A stretch of 64,000 nt of DNA from Epichloe hybrida (lineage: Eukaryota; Ascomycota; Sordariomycetes; Hypocreales; Clavicipitaceae). Numbering within the stretch: position 1 is the stretch's first letter; each line of letters begins with the position of its first letter. The stretch is from contig JAFEKR010000009.1 of the NCBI GenBank assembly GCA_019022495.1, positions 1,612,001-1,676,000 on the forward strand, in the 5' to 3' direction. Shown piece after piece: positions 35,776 through 47,811 of the stretch. Position numbers and translations under genes: made by a program. The notes beneath the pieces are model-generated. The model was not told the origin of the DNA. It made no database searches and saw only the letters and a list, made by a program, of their open reading frames with translations.

Positions 35776-38499
35776 GTCTAATATCCTTATTTTCTTAAAA
35801 ATATAAAAGAAACACACTATATATATTAAGGAAGTTTTAGAATATATAAGATTAGTAAAGCTATATATAAAACCCTTAAAGTGTTTATTTTACTAGGAAT
35901 TAGTAAAATTCCTAGGGTTTATTCTATTAGTTAATAGTATTTTAATAGATATATATAGAGTTAATATAATCTAAGACTAGAAGGAGCCTATAAGCTTTAA
36001 AGATATATAGTCTTTCCTAGAATTCTATAACTTTTACTAAAGGTTTATTTACTAATACTCTAGGATTATAGCACCCTTATATACGCTAATAAAAGATAGT
36101 TAAAATAGTATCTAAACTAGGAAGTTTATATTTAGGGAAAGGGAATAGCTAGTATTTAACTAGCTAAAAGATACCTTTTAATAAGTACCTTTTCTTTATT
36201 ATTATAACCTAAGTTAGCTAGTGTGTATTAAGATAAATGCTTTAGTCTTTATAATAGTAAGAATCTTTTCTTAGTAAGATAATAAGGGCTAATAGTATCC
36301 TATAGTATTTTAGTTAAGGAAGTTTATAAACACTAAATATAATTATAGTATAGTAAATTAGGAGCTACTTACTATAGTAAAGTTATTTAAATACTAGTAA
36401 TACTATATTAAAGGTATAGTAACCCTAGTAAAGGTCTTATTAGATTACTATAACTTATAGACTTTTATAAGATAGTAAAAGCTAAATAGAAGGTAAGCTA
36501 GATAATGTATATTTCTTTACCCCTTTTACTTTATAATTAGGTATAAACCTAGGAAAAGTAACCTAGTAAATATACTATTAAGGAGGTTTAATTATAAAGG
36601 TAAACCCCAAATAAATAAGGCACTTTTACTAGAGCTTTAAAAGAAAATAGTAGTTACTAAAAAACTAGTAAAAGAAAAGATACTAATATATAAGAGAAAA
36701 TATAGTAAGATACCTTTAGAGGAGGAAAATACCTTAGTCTTAATATATTAAAGAAAATATAGTAAGATACCTTTAAGGGAGGAAAATACCTTAGTCTTAG
36801 TAAAGAGGCTTAGTAAGATACCTTTAGGGGAGGAAAATACCCTAGCTACTATAAAGAGAGCTCTAGAGGCTAGAGTAGCCTAGTTAAGAGGCTAGTTAGC
36901 TACTATAAATCTAGTAAAAGATTAGCTAAATAAGGGTAATTTCTAGGAGAAAGTAGTATATGTCTAAGATATTAGTATAGTATAAGAGATATAGGAGACT
37001 ATTATATTACTAAATCCTTACTAATCTAGGCTAAATAAACTATTAGTATAATTACTATAGAAAGCATAGGATTAAGATCTAGATTTATAAAGGTAAAATA
37101 GTAAGATTAATAATTCCTTAGTAAGAGATAAGGGAAAAGCTAGTTTATAGTTATATAGTATAAGGGGTCTCCTAATATACTAAGACTAGGTAGTTATTCC
37201 CTAGGAGCTTATCTTATAATAGGAGCTTTTATAGCTATACTATAATAATTTACTAGTAAGTTACTTTAGGATTAAATACACCCTTAAGCTATTAAAGTAT
37301 TACTTCTAGTAGCTAGGTATAAGTAAGTTAGTATTTAACTATATTATAAGCTATAGGGTTTACTAGTAAGTAGTAGCTAGAGGGCATTACCTATATAGAA
37401 GCCTTAAATCCTTACTAATACTATAGTAACTATAGGTAAAAATCTTAATAGACTTTATTATAGGATTACCTATTACCTAAGTAAGTAAATAAGAGACTAA
37501 TATAATCCTAGTAATTATAGACTAATTTACTAAGTACTCTATTTTCTTACCTATAACTATAATAATTAATATAGCTAAACTAGTAAAGCTTTTCTATAGG
37601 GAGATTAAACTAAGGTTTAGGGCACTAAAGGGCATTATATCTAATAGAGGATTAGTCTTTATAAGCTAATTCTAGTTAGACTTATATTACCTATTATATA
37701 TAAAGTAAAGGCTTTCTATAGTATTTTACCCCTAAACTAATAGGTAAATAAAGAGAATAAACTAAGTGCTAAAGTATTACCTTTAATGCTTTATAGCTAA
37801 TAACTAATAAATATAGCCTAAGTTACTCCTAATAGCCTAATTTACCTATAATAATATAGTAAATAGGACTATAGGCTACTCTTTTAATTACTTCCTTATA
37901 AGCTATTTACCTAAGTTTTACCTAGCTCTTAGGGATAAGACTAAAGAAAGAGAGGTACTAGAAACCTATATATATATTATAAAGCTATATAAAGTTAGAG
38001 AGTAGCTAAAGTAAAATTAAGTAAAAGCTACTAAGACTTAAGTAAAGTACTATAATTAGTATTACTAGCTATTAATACTAAAAAGAGGTAACCTAGTACT
38101 ATTATTAGTAAAGAATATTAGGCTTAAGGATATAAAATAAAAGCTAACCCCTAGATTTATTAGACTATTTTAAGTACTTAATGCTATAGGAAAATAAGTA
38201 TATAAACTTATATTACCTAAAAAATATAGTTAGCTATATAATATATTTTATATTAGCTTATTAAAGCTATAGAATTACTATAAAGACACTAGAGATAAGG
38301 AAATACTAATACTAGACTTAAAGAATAAAGATAATAAGTATAAAGTTAAGGAGGTTAAGGACTATAGGAAGACCTAAGAAGGTAATAAATACCTAGTAAA
38401 ATAAAAGGATTAGCTAAGTTAATATAACTAATAGGTTCTAGTAAAGAATATAGAAGGCACTTAATATATAATTTAAGTATTTTACTAAAGTAAGTTTAG

Positions 38500-39805
38500 T
38501 AAGAAAAGTAGTAAGATATAAGTAAGCTATAGGTAAAAAGATATAATATTCTTATAGAAAAGGTATAGCCTTATTAGCTACTATTACACTCTAGACTAGA
38601 AACCTTAGATTACTTACTAAATAATAAAAGAAAACACACTTATAAAGTAAGAAAAGTTAAGGGAAACCCCTTTATAGTAGCCCTTATATAGGAATAAACT
38701 ATACCTTTATAAAGAAGGTATTTACTTACTTTCTTGTTCTTACTAATAAGGTCTCTTATTACCTAGAAAAAGCAATGCTTTGCTATACTCTAGGGCATAA
38801 AACCTAGTTTATAAGACTATAAACGTAAAGTTACCTTTATCTTCTAGATATAGAAGAGTTTATAATAGTTTTACTATAAAAGGGTTAGTAAATAAGTAGT
38901 AAAAAGAAATAAAATACTTACTACCCCTAGGATAAGCGCTAGCTATATTATAATAGAAAGTTATTACTAAGATATAATATACTAATTATATAAAATTAAT
39001 GCCTCCTACCCTAAAATATAAGTAAAGTACTAGTGTATAGGTAATAAAAGGCTAAACCTAGTAAACCTTAGTAGCCTCTATAAGACTAAATATAATATAA
39101 TATACTATATTAGTGTAGTTAAAACCTAATATTAAAGCTAAGTAAGACCTAGTAATACTAAAGGAAGTTACCTTAGAGAATATACTATCCTTAGGGTTAT
39201 TCTTAATAGTACTACTAAGGGTATTTATAAGAGTTTATACCTAGTTTAAAAGGACTAAAAGGTCTAAAAAGTTACCTTTTATAGTAGCTATTACCTATAT
39301 AGAGATATTAGTAATAAGGGACTAAAAGACTAGGGAATAGTAGTATACTTATAGTATTATAAGTATTACTATGTTTATAACACTAAATATAGCGTTTAGA
39401 ACGCTTTACTATTATAATAGTAGTAGATAATTTAGTAGGGAATTAATAGTTAATCTAGGGTAGTTTAAGCTTAGATAAAGGGCTTTTCTTAAAGTCTATA
39501 TATCTAGTATATAAATAATACATATAGGAATATTCCTTTAAGGGAATATATTTAGTCTTTATAATAAAAATATAGTAATAAGTAAGGGTAAAGTAAAGGT
39601 AACTAAAGGTATAATAATAATTTTTAGAAAACTTATCTAGTATTATAAAAAGGAAAAGTATATAATATAATAAGGAGTTACTAGTAAATTTATACTTAAG
39701 TATTACTTATTATTTATTATTATTTTAATATAGTAACTAGGTAGTAAATAGCTATATAATAGCTAGTAAGCTATTTAGAAGCCTAGCTATAAGTAAGGGA
39801 GTAAT
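38500..39805 (+). other. Unexplained 3' segment of Gypsy-B
   Basis: Between chromodomain and 3' LTR lie 1.3 kb with protein-like plus-strand translation in places, for example near 38,860-39,110, broken by RIP-type stops. No domain is recognised. It could be an additional element ORF, captured host sequence, or an older insertion that lost its ends. Confidence 0.4.
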
Positions 39806-40014
39806 TATAAGGCCTTACTTATAATAATACCTATAATATAGGTGCACTAGCGCACTCTATAGGTAAGCTATATCCTAGGGCTAGGTTTATATAACGCTAG
39901 TAATCCGCTAGCTATAAGATAGTAACGCGCACGCATAACACACTTAGACCTAGCAAGCTTTAGTTAATATACCAGAGCCCCTATACCTCTTGCCTAGCTA
40001 CCATTGTTCTCATA
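39806..40014 (+). repeat. 3' LTR of Gypsy-B (209 bp)
   Basis: Starts TATAAGGCC and ends TTCTCATA, followed by the GTTAG duplication. It keeps more G/C in its second half than the 5' LTR. Confidence 0.9.
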
Positions 40015-40019
40015 GTTAG

Positions 40020-40750
40020 CTTCTATAGGGAACTATTACTAATTAATTAAAGCTTTAGATTTACTAATTAATATCCTTATTTATTTATAAAAGCATTAGA
40101 GGTTAATAGGAGGATTAATAATATAGGCCTTATATTCTAGGATTCCTTTATAGGCATTTAGAATATAACTATAAAGGTCTAATTCTAACTAGGATTTATA
40201 AGGGTTTGCCCTTTAGAGACTTAAGAGCTTTATTATAAGGTCTTTAAAGCACTTAATCTTTAACTTATTAGGGTTCTCTTAGATAATAGTAAGTAATTAT
40301 AATCTTCCTTATAATAGATAGTTTTTCTAATATATATTATTTATCTTAAACTTTTACCTAATCTTACTAATAAGAATTAGGAGATCTTAAGGGTTTCCTT
40401 AGCCTAAAAGGTTCTCTAGAAAGTACTAGAGAGGTTTGCCTTTTAGTATAAACTTAAAACTGTAGCCTAACTATTCTTATATAATACCTAGTATCTTACA
40501 CTTCCTTTAATAAGTTAAGAGCTTTATATTAAGAATATTATACTCCTTAGTGCTATACTTAATACTCTTATTATTATAGAACTTATTAAGATTAAGTAAT
40601 TACTTTAATAAGAGTTAACCTATCTCTTAAGGGGGAATAAGGATAGTTAATTCTTATTAAGAAGGTACTATAGTTCTTTACTATAAAGGGAAATTATAAT
40701 ACTTAATTATAGGAGAGAAAATAAAGGGAGTTTAAGCCTATAGTTAAGGG
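40020..40750. other. AT-rich relic between Gypsy-B and hAT copy 3
   Basis: No readable gene. It is probably the older sequence into which both neighbours inserted. Confidence 0.35.
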
Positions 40751-42570
40751 CAGAGTATTGTTTGTAGTGTAGTTAGTGTAGTTTTTAGGAAAAATTTGTA
40801 TTTGTAGTGTAGTTTTTTTTTTCTTATAGTTAATATATTGTAGTTTTTTTTTTGTAGTGTAGTGTATTGTAGTTTTTTTTTGCTTGTAGTGTAGTGTAGT
40901 TAGTGTAGTTACTAATTACACTAACTACAAAAACTACAAATGTAGTGTTAGTAAAAAAAAGTGGGCCTTTTTATTATATAATGTTATTATAAGGATTAAA
41001 AGAAAGCTAGTTATCTAGAAGCTTTTATTATTACCTATTTTACTTAATTAGTTATAGAATTTATAATATTTACCTTTTTTTAAGGATTTTACTATAACTA
41101 GGGTTATTTATAATATTATACCTTTTTAATAATACTATTATACTTATTACTTTATTTTACTAATATAACTTTAAGAAAAACCTTCTAATTATTTTATTTA
41201 CTATTACTACTAATTATTTACTATTTCTATAATTTATTATTATTATTTTAATTAAAAATACCTTAAACTAATATAATATAATTAGTTAATAAATCTAAAT
41301 AAATAATAAGAAGTTAATAAAGTATATACTTAGTATTAATATATTATTAGTTATATAATAAGAACTTTAAAAAAGCTTAAACTATTTATTTACTATTTAA
41401 ACTAATTAAATATTACTTTAAGCTTTATAATTCTAAAGCTTTAAGAAGTTATATATAGTAACTTTATATATATTATTACTATAATATATAAAGAAAGAAT
41501 ATAATAAACTAATATTTATAGTATATTAATAAATAACTAATAGTATTATTTTAATTACCCTATATAGCTTAATTAAGCTATAAAAAATAAGTTTAACTTA
41601 TTTTTAAAAATAATACTAGGACTTAGTTTTATATAATATACTATACTTATTATAAAAGGTAGTTAAAGTACTAGGACTAGCTATATAATTAGCTATTTAG
41701 TAAAAAGAATATATATATACTTATTATAAAAGCTTTAATAACCTTAATTACTATTATTACTATAATTACTATTATTTTACTTTTATTATTATTTTAAAAA
41801 AATATAAAAGAGAAAATATTTTTATAATATTAATATTTTTAAAAATCTTAAAATACTAAGTTATTAAAAACTATAGCTTTAACTATAGTAATTTACTTAT
41901 AATTACTAGTATTTATATTTAAGTTATTTATTAGTTATTTATTTTTTATTAAACTTTAACACTAATAATATTATAAGTAATCTTAGTAATCTTAGTAATC
42001 TTAGTAATCTTAGTAATCTTAGTAATCTTAGTAATATTAGTATTATAAGCTATTATAAGGTATAATAAGGTATAATAAGGTATAATAAGCTACTTATATT
42101 AAGTTTACTAGTAGTTCTTTTTAAAGTGTTTTTAAATAAGTAATAATAATAATTTATAGAAATATAAAATAATTTATAGAAATAGTAAATAATATAATAA
42201 GAAGGTTTTTCTTTAAGTTATTTAAGTGAAATAAAGCATTAAGTTAAATAGTATTATTAAAAAAGTATAATATTATATATAACCTTACTTAGTTATAATA
42301 AAATTATTAAAATAATATAATATTATAAATTCTATAACTAATTTAATAAAATAGGTAAGAATAAAAGCTTTTATATAACTAGCTTTCTTTTAACCTTAAT
42401 AATACTAATAACTAATAAAAAGTCTAATACTATATTTGTAGTATTTGTAGTTAGTGTAGTTTAGGAAAAAAAATTTGTAGTGTAATGTATTGTAGTTTTT
42501 TTTCCTTGTAGTTAGTGTAGTTTGTAGTGTAGTTACTACACTACACTACACGTTTTAGTGCAATACTCTA
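40751..42570 (-). mobile_element. Non-autonomous hAT element, copy 3 (inverted)
   Basis: 1820 bp with CAGAGTATTG at the left and CAATACTCTA at the right (last base G-to-A). It is flanked by perfect 8-bp duplications GTTAAGGG (40743-40750 and 42571-42578). Orientation is opposite to copies 1 and 2. Near 41,800-42,080 it aligns with 8,000-8,290 of the large hAT element, including a run of AATCTTAGT units. Confidence 0.92.
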
Positions 42571-42578
42571 GTTAAGGG

Positions 42579-43845
42579 CTTATAATAGAAGGATTTTCTT
42601 TATTATTATACCTTTACTTTATAATTAGTATACTTAGGGATTAGTATAATAAGGTCTAGGAATAAAATAGGAGAGATTATAATAGTTAAGGGGATTAGGG
42701 ATACCTTAGAGTAATCTATTACTTTAGTTAGTCTTTAAGAAAAAGGATATTAATAAGAAAAAGGTCTTTATAAAAGTCTTAATCTTTAATTTACTTCTTA
42801 AAAGTAAAATACTTCCTTTTAACTTCTTATATTTCTTCTTTATTTTAATTATAAAATCTATTATAGTTAATAATATCTTTAAGTAAGACTATAATTCTCT
42901 AGTAACTCTATAAGTCTATATAAATACTACTAAAGAAAAGGAAATCTTAAAGAATCTTTATAGCTCTTAGATTTATTACTTTAAATATCTCTTAGTTTTA
43001 TTCTCTAAAGTTATTATTAAAGATAGTAAATAGGGTTTATAAGTATAAGTTCTTATATTTATAAGTTACTTTCTTAATAAGAATTTAAGCTATAAGCTCT
43101 TTAGAAGTAATAGTTACTTTAAGATTAAATAATTCCTTATATTCTAGTGCTTATTATATAATATACTAGTGTAAATTAAAGGGGATATAGTAAAGAAAGT
43201 AAGATATAACCTATATATTAGTTTCTTATATAGTATCCTTAGGGGGGGATATAGATTTATAGTTAAAGGGAATATCTTATAATCTAAATCCCTTTAGTTA
43301 ATCTTAATATTTTATATTATATTAGTAATAGATAAGGAGGTAAGAGAAATAAATAAAGTATAAAGGTTTAAAGGATTATAAGTAAAGCTATTATCTTTAT
43401 TCCTTAGTAAGTTTAATTAAATAAATAAAGATAGGTTTAAACTAGTTACTAACTAGGCTTTAATTATTTAATAAGTTTAGATTTAGTACTAAGCTAGTTA
43501 TAGTTATATAATAGTAAAAGAAAAGCTAGAATTTACTTTTTCCTTAGTATACTAGTATTATATAGTAGCCTTCCTATTTTATAAGGTAGGTTTATAATAC
43601 TAATACCTCTTTTATAAAACCTTGCTAATCTATAGTATCTATAAAGATAACTACTAATTAGTATTAGTATTTATTAGAATACTATTAACCTATATATAGG
43701 GTTTTTAAGGGTAAACTAAATTATATATAATTATTATATATTTTAGTTTACCTAAAGAAGTAAAAAGAGAGATTAAATAAAAGCATATAAAGTATGTTAT
43801 TTATAATAGGAAAAGAGGCCTTAATTAGGGTTATATGTAAGGAAG
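42579..43845. other. RIP-mutated relic, unassigned
   Basis: AT-rich with protein-like plus-strand fragments around 43,400-43,800 but no diagnostic motif. It may be the upstream part of the plus-strand Copia relic that follows. Confidence 0.35.
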
Positions 43846-43847
43846 CT

Positions 43848-43975
43848 ACATATGCTAATTCTAACCGCAGCGCGGTTAACCTAGACATGTGGGTTCGCGA
43901 TGCAATGCGCCTAGCTAATTAGAAGCGCCCATGACCTGTTAATATCATGCTTGTTCTAACAGTAACCTTATAAAT
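43848..43975. other. Short unmutated island with palindrome
   Basis: GC-balanced 125 bp with TAACCGCAGCGCGGTTA, an inverted repeat, inside RIP-mutated DNA. It resembles a small solo LTR or MITE, but no partner is present in the window and the ends are not certain. Confidence 0.45.
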
Positions 43976-43979
43976 ATAG

Positions 43980-45232
43980 GGATAAAATAAAATACATTTA
44001 TAAGCTTAATAAAGCTCTTTATAGTCTCCTAATATCTCCCCTTTAGTAGCTTAATAATATCTTAAAAGAACTTAAGAAGTAAGGCTTTATTTATTTAAAG
44101 TAAAAGCTTTATATCTTTTATTAGGAAAGTATCTTTCTTCTTCTTTATATTAATAATATAATTATTATAGTAAAGGATAAGGTAATAGTTAAAGTTATTA
44201 TAACTAGGCTTTAAAAGCAATATAAATTAAAGCGCTTAGGTAACCCTAAGCTATTCCTTAGTATTAAATTTATTTATAATAGGTATAACTAAATAATACT
44301 AATATATTAAAATCTTTATATATAAAGTATTATAAAGAAATTTAAGATTAGCAAAGTTAGCTTATCTCTAGTCCCTTAGCTTATAAAAGCAAAGATCCTT
44401 GTAAATTAGAAGAGCCTCCTAATGGTTTATAATCTATTAGACTAGGCATAAAGAACTAGTAGCTTTAACTAGCTTATGATTTGTATAAGACTAAATATTA
44501 TGTTTATATTAAATTGTCTTTATAGTGTGAATTATAGACTAAAAGAGATTTATAAGAAGCTTATAAAGCACCTTTAAAGGTATCTTACTAGATTATAGGA
44601 TCTAGGGATTATACTAGGTAGTAAGGTACCTAATAATTAATTAATTAATCTAAAAGATATCCTTTAAGTAAAGGGATATAGTAATACCTCTCTTGCTAAT
44701 AATTTAGATATAAGGAGGTTAATAATAGGTTATATTATTATACTTATAGGAGGCGTAATTCTTTAGTAATTAAAGAAATAATTACTAGTTATACTTAGCT
44801 TTATAAAGGCTCAATTTATTAATTTAACTCTAATAAGCCTATTAGTGCTTTAAGTAGTGAATTTACTTAAAGACTTTAGAATTCCTTAATAATAACTACT
44901 GCTTATATTTATAAATAGCTAGAATATAAAGGTAAATATCCTTAATAAGAGGCGTAGAGGTTATACTTATTATATTAATATAAGGTATAAATAGATTATT
45001 AAAAAGACCTTATAGGGTTACTTATATCTAGAATAGATTAGAACTAATTAAATAATTATAGATAGGATAATAAAGGGTTTAGAATAAATTAAATATAGTG
45101 ATTTCTTATGCCTTCTTTGTATAATAAAGGCATAAGATTTTATAATAAATAAAAACACTTTAGTAAAGTAAGTATCTTAGTAAATAAATAGTATCTTTAG
45201 CCTTATCTTTAGGCTAGATATTTCGCTAGGGG
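43980..45232 (+). pseudogene. Copia RT C-terminus and RNase H relic (plus strand)
   Basis: The plus strand reads YKLNKALYSLLISPLLW near 44,000, the Copia RT motif before the catalytic loop, then LLLYINNIIII (degenerate YVDD box) near 44,140 and RLGNPKLFLSIKF near 44,235. RNase H follows at about 44,670-44,850 with SNTSLANNLDIRRLIIGY and IKAQF. It belongs to a Pseudoviridae element whose upstream half is lost or unrecognisable. Stops are RIP-like. It is the last repeat before the gene island. Confidence 0.7.
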
Positions 45233-45234
45233 TA

Positions 45235-45434
45235 GTGTTAGTTATAGTAGCCTTATATCTTAGGTATTACTATTATAATGTCTTCCCTCTTTAAGGCCTT
45301 ATTACAAGACCTTAGCACTTAGGGCAAAGACTCTCTTTTGCCCTTGTTATATAGCCTCGTTATGCCACGTGTGGATAGCTCTAGATAGCTGAATTCATCA
45401 TCATCACTTCCTACACCGTCTCACAGATCACACC
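45235..45434 (+). repeat. Left arm of inverted duplication: upstream region of the pseudogene
   Basis: About 200 bp match, in inverted orientation, the region 47,535-47,740 upstream of the F-box gene. The shared inner part includes AGATAGCTGAATTCATCATC and ACCGTCTCACAGA. From 45,235 to about 45,360 this copy shows C-to-T and G-to-A changes against the other arm (for example GCACTTAGGGCAAAGACTC versus GCACTTAGGGCAGAGACCC). From there to 45,434 it is nearly unmutated. Similarity stops at 45,430, just before the pseudogene. Confidence 0.8.
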
Positions 45435-45874
45435 TAAAGTCATCAACTACGGCGAGCGTCCGTCGACGCCGTGGGCCCCATTCGCAGCATCAGAGTCCCG
45501 AACCACCTAATTGGGCCATGCGAATCCGAACGAGAATTTAATGACTACCCTTTTAAGCACGGCGTCTTCTCATTCATTCAGCACAAAGGAGCAATACGAG
45601 GCTACTTTGGGCGAGGCGGAAAAAAAAAAAGGGGGACAAGCTCAAGCACCGAATCGTCTTTACCCACGGCGACTTTGCCGCGCGCAACATCATGGTTCAC
45701 AACGGGCGCATCTCGGGCATCATTGACTGGGAGTCGGCGGGCTGGTATCCGGAATACTGGGAGTTCACCACGCCCATGAGATGGCCTGGTCGGAACCCGC
45801 GAGGTCTCATTGCGCAACTCGGAGGCGATCGCTATAAAGAAGAGCTCGAGGCTGAGATGGCCATTGTGTCTTAG
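45435..45874 (+). pseudogene. APH-like phosphotransferase, 5'-truncated, two frameshifts
   Basis: Three plus-strand frames in succession give one protein: PNHLIGPCESEREFNDY in the first, STKEQYEATLGEAEKK in the second, and from about 45,632 HRIVFTHGDFAARNIMV followed by GIIDWESAGWYPEYWEF. The HGDxxxxN motif and the later IDWE are the catalytic-loop and metal-binding motifs of the APH/choline-kinase-like fold (PF01636 type), common in fungi with unknown small-molecule substrates. One frameshift sits at an 11-A run (45620-45630) followed by five G. The N-terminal lobe is missing. It ends at TAG 45872-45874. It lies downstream of the left copy of the shared upstream sequence and faces the F-box gene. 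Confidence 0.75.
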
Positions 45875-46018
45875 GCTAGAACCCACCATGGGCCATGTCG
45901 TCTCCATCATTGGTGAAACAACTCGTTGAATAGCTCAAGACTCCTCGGCTCAACCATGGCGTAGAGACATGATCCTCTGCCAGCTCATGTCGGTAAGTCC
46001 ATTTCATCATCGAGGGGA

Positions 46019-47450
46019 TTAACTGCACACCCGCTGGGAAATTGTCGTCTCGAACGCGTCACATAGCTCCTCAGAGTACTCGTCTCCGTTGAGCGTGTCT
46101 AATTGAGCGAGCCTGGGGAACCAGGCCCGGAGCAGAGAAACGAGGTGTTCTGGTGTCGCCCGCCTGCCACTTGTCAACCCTCTGTCCTGCTATTGATACA
46201 GGAACACATGAAGAAAAAGGGATTGCTACTCACTCGTTGTCCTCTCCTGGAGGCCCGAAGCCGCCCAAGGATAGCTCGCGCAGCTCTGGCAGAATGACAC
46301 TGTTGCCTGCGTGCGCTTGCAATGTCTGCACATCAAGCACCGGGACCAGTTCAAGACGCTCAACAAGTGGGCAGTGCTTGGAGAGGGACATGATGGCGGC
46401 GACTGACAAGTCGCACTGAATAGTGAGTTGGAGTTGTCGCAGGGCAGGAAGAGAGGAAACCACGTCATCAAAATCTGCGTCGTTGAATCCCTCATGAATG
46501 GCCGGCACTTGGACGTCCAAGGCCTCTGTTGCGAGCACCTTGAGCTTGGACAGCCTTTTCACCGCCAAGATGTCCTCTCTTGAGAGCTGTCTCGACGTCG
46601 CGAAACTGACTGTGAGGCTCACCAACTCGGTCATTGACGAGAGCGCCTCAATGACGTCTGCTTCGCTGTCCAGCACAGACACGGTGAGCTCTGTGACGCT
46701 GTCAATCAGGCCGATAAGCGTCGGCACAGCCTGTGACGCGACCGAGACCTCGAGACTTCTCAGGGCCGGAAACGGCGTCGACACTTGCTCCGAGATGCGC
46801 TGCATCAGCTCGTCCGACCACGGTTTCCCGACGCGGAGGCGAGTGAGCTTGGGACGCTGGGCGAGATGAATGAGGAGCTCGTCGGTGAGAACACGATCCA
46901 TGCCGTACATGAACTGGACGTCTTGCAGGTGCTCGCATGCCCGGATGCAGTCGGAAAATGACGAGGGAGTGATGTTGGGACCCGGGTTATCAATGAGAAT
47001 GGCCCGCAGCCGCCAGCAAGTCGTCTGGAGCTGCAGCAATACACTCTCGGTGATGTTGGCGCCAAAGAGCGCAAAGGACTCGAGCGATGGCGAGAGGTAC
47101 TGCTCTAACCGATAGCCATCGGGCCCGGGACGATAGGAATCCAGCGAGATGGACTTGAGGTTTGTAAAGGCAAGGTCCTTGAAGCGCTCATGGTACGACG
47201 ACTGCTCGTCGCCGTTAAAGGACAGGTGCTCAATCTTGTGGGCGTAAAACTGGCGGCGGTCCGGGGGCAGCGCGACCAGTGCTTCCCACTCGGGTCTGCG
47301 CCACAAGACGTCGGTGCCGCACGAGAACCAGTGCCGGTTGACGCGAATGGCGGCAAGCAGTGCTGGGCCTTGGCCGCGGAGATAGTTGAATATATGGAGG
47401 AGGATCTCGGGCACGAGCACCGGCCAACCGCCGGCGGACGGCGGAGGCAT
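46019..47450 (-). CDS. F-box protein with leucine-rich C-terminal region
   Basis: Exon 1 runs from ATG at 47450 to 46234 and exon 2 from 46163 to 46019 (stop TAA). A 70-nt intron (46164-46233) has GTGAGT at its 5' end, a TTGAC branch-like site 11 nt before the 3' end, and CAG. The product is 453 aa. Residues ~10-55 (PVLVPEILLHIFNYL, then RVNRHWF and VLWRRP) are an F-box, which docks to Skp1 in SCF ubiquitin ligases. The rest has LRR-like periodicity (LTRLRVGKPW, LRSLEVSV, LRQLQLTI, LRELSLGGF) and would bind a substrate. Without the intron the frame stops at 46230. Splicing adds about 47 residues with RAWFPRLAQLDTL, which fits the same repeat style. The substrate is unknown. Confidence 0.85.
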
Positions 47451-47487
47451 GGCGAATGGGTGCTTTCTGGGGGTGATGTGAGGGCGC

Positions 47488-47547
47488 GTCGTTTTGTCGT
47501 TTTGTCGTTTTGTGGCGGGTTGAGTCTGTGAGTCTGTGAGTCTGTGA
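47488..47547. repeat. Short tandem repeats in the F-box 5' region
   Basis: Three GTCGTTTT units are followed by three GTCTGTGA units between the F-box start and the right arm of the inverted duplication. They mark the point where the two upstream copies diverge. Confidence 0.7.
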
Positions 47548-47740
47548 GACGGTGTGAAAAGTGATGATGATGAATTCAGCTATCTAGACTATCCACCTGT
47601 GGCACACGAGGCTACATACGAGGGCAAAAGAGGGTCTCTGCCCTAAGTGCCGAGGTCTCGCAATCAGCCGCGAAGAGGGAAGGTATCGCGAGGATAGTGA
47701 TGCCCAAGATGTGAGGCTGCTACATCCAACAGAGTCTATG
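47535..47740 (-). repeat. Right arm of inverted duplication: F-box upstream region
   Basis: Reverse complement of 45,235-45,434. This copy is GC-balanced throughout with no sign of RIP. It probably contains the promoter and 5' leader of the F-box gene, since it ends about 85 bp before the start codon. The ATG context is GCC ATG. Confidence 0.8.
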
Positions 47741-47811
47741 GATCGAGGATGCAATTCTAGGCGACGAAGGAGATTGTGAGGAACAGGGAACAGTACCAAA
47801 AGATTAGGTGG

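Larger units (their letters stand above)
33690..38500 (+). pseudogene. Gypsy-B pol: protease, RT, RNase H, integrase, chromodomain
   Basis: RT begins near 34,250 (NYIINLIPKAMPLY, then YINKNLxKGxIRPF). After the 817-bp insertion it continues at 35,281 with NIKNTYYxIYIKESNK and LIIPFRLTNILVTF, and after the second island at about 35,780. At about 35,940-36,080 follow VNTIxDW, KDIQSFLEF and NFYxRFIY-type blocks. The integrase core is at 37,440-37,760: DFIIGLPIT, ISNRGLVFIS, then a YPxTNRQIKRIN block. A chromodomain lies at about 38,349-38,480 (GNKYLVKQKDQLS). Stops are frequent and RIP-like. Confidence 0.8.
32257..40014 (+). mobile_element. Gypsy-B chromovirus, full length 7758 bp
   Basis: Two 209-bp LTRs (32257-32465, 39806-40014), each starting TGTGAGG or its RIP form TATAAGG and ending CTCATA/CTTATA, are bounded by a perfect GTTAG duplication (32252-32256 and 40015-40019). 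On the plus strand, gag-like sequence, RT, RNase H region, integrase and a chromodomain follow in order. An 817-bp LTR-like insertion splits RT at 34459-35275 and a second short island splits it near 35,590-35,775. About 1.3 kb between the chromodomain and the 3' LTR is not explained by the usual gene set. Confidence 0.92.

Noticed and set aside
45602..45910. 102-codon minus-strand ORF
   Set aside because: Antisense shadow of the phosphotransferase pseudogene, whose catalytic motifs are on the plus strand.
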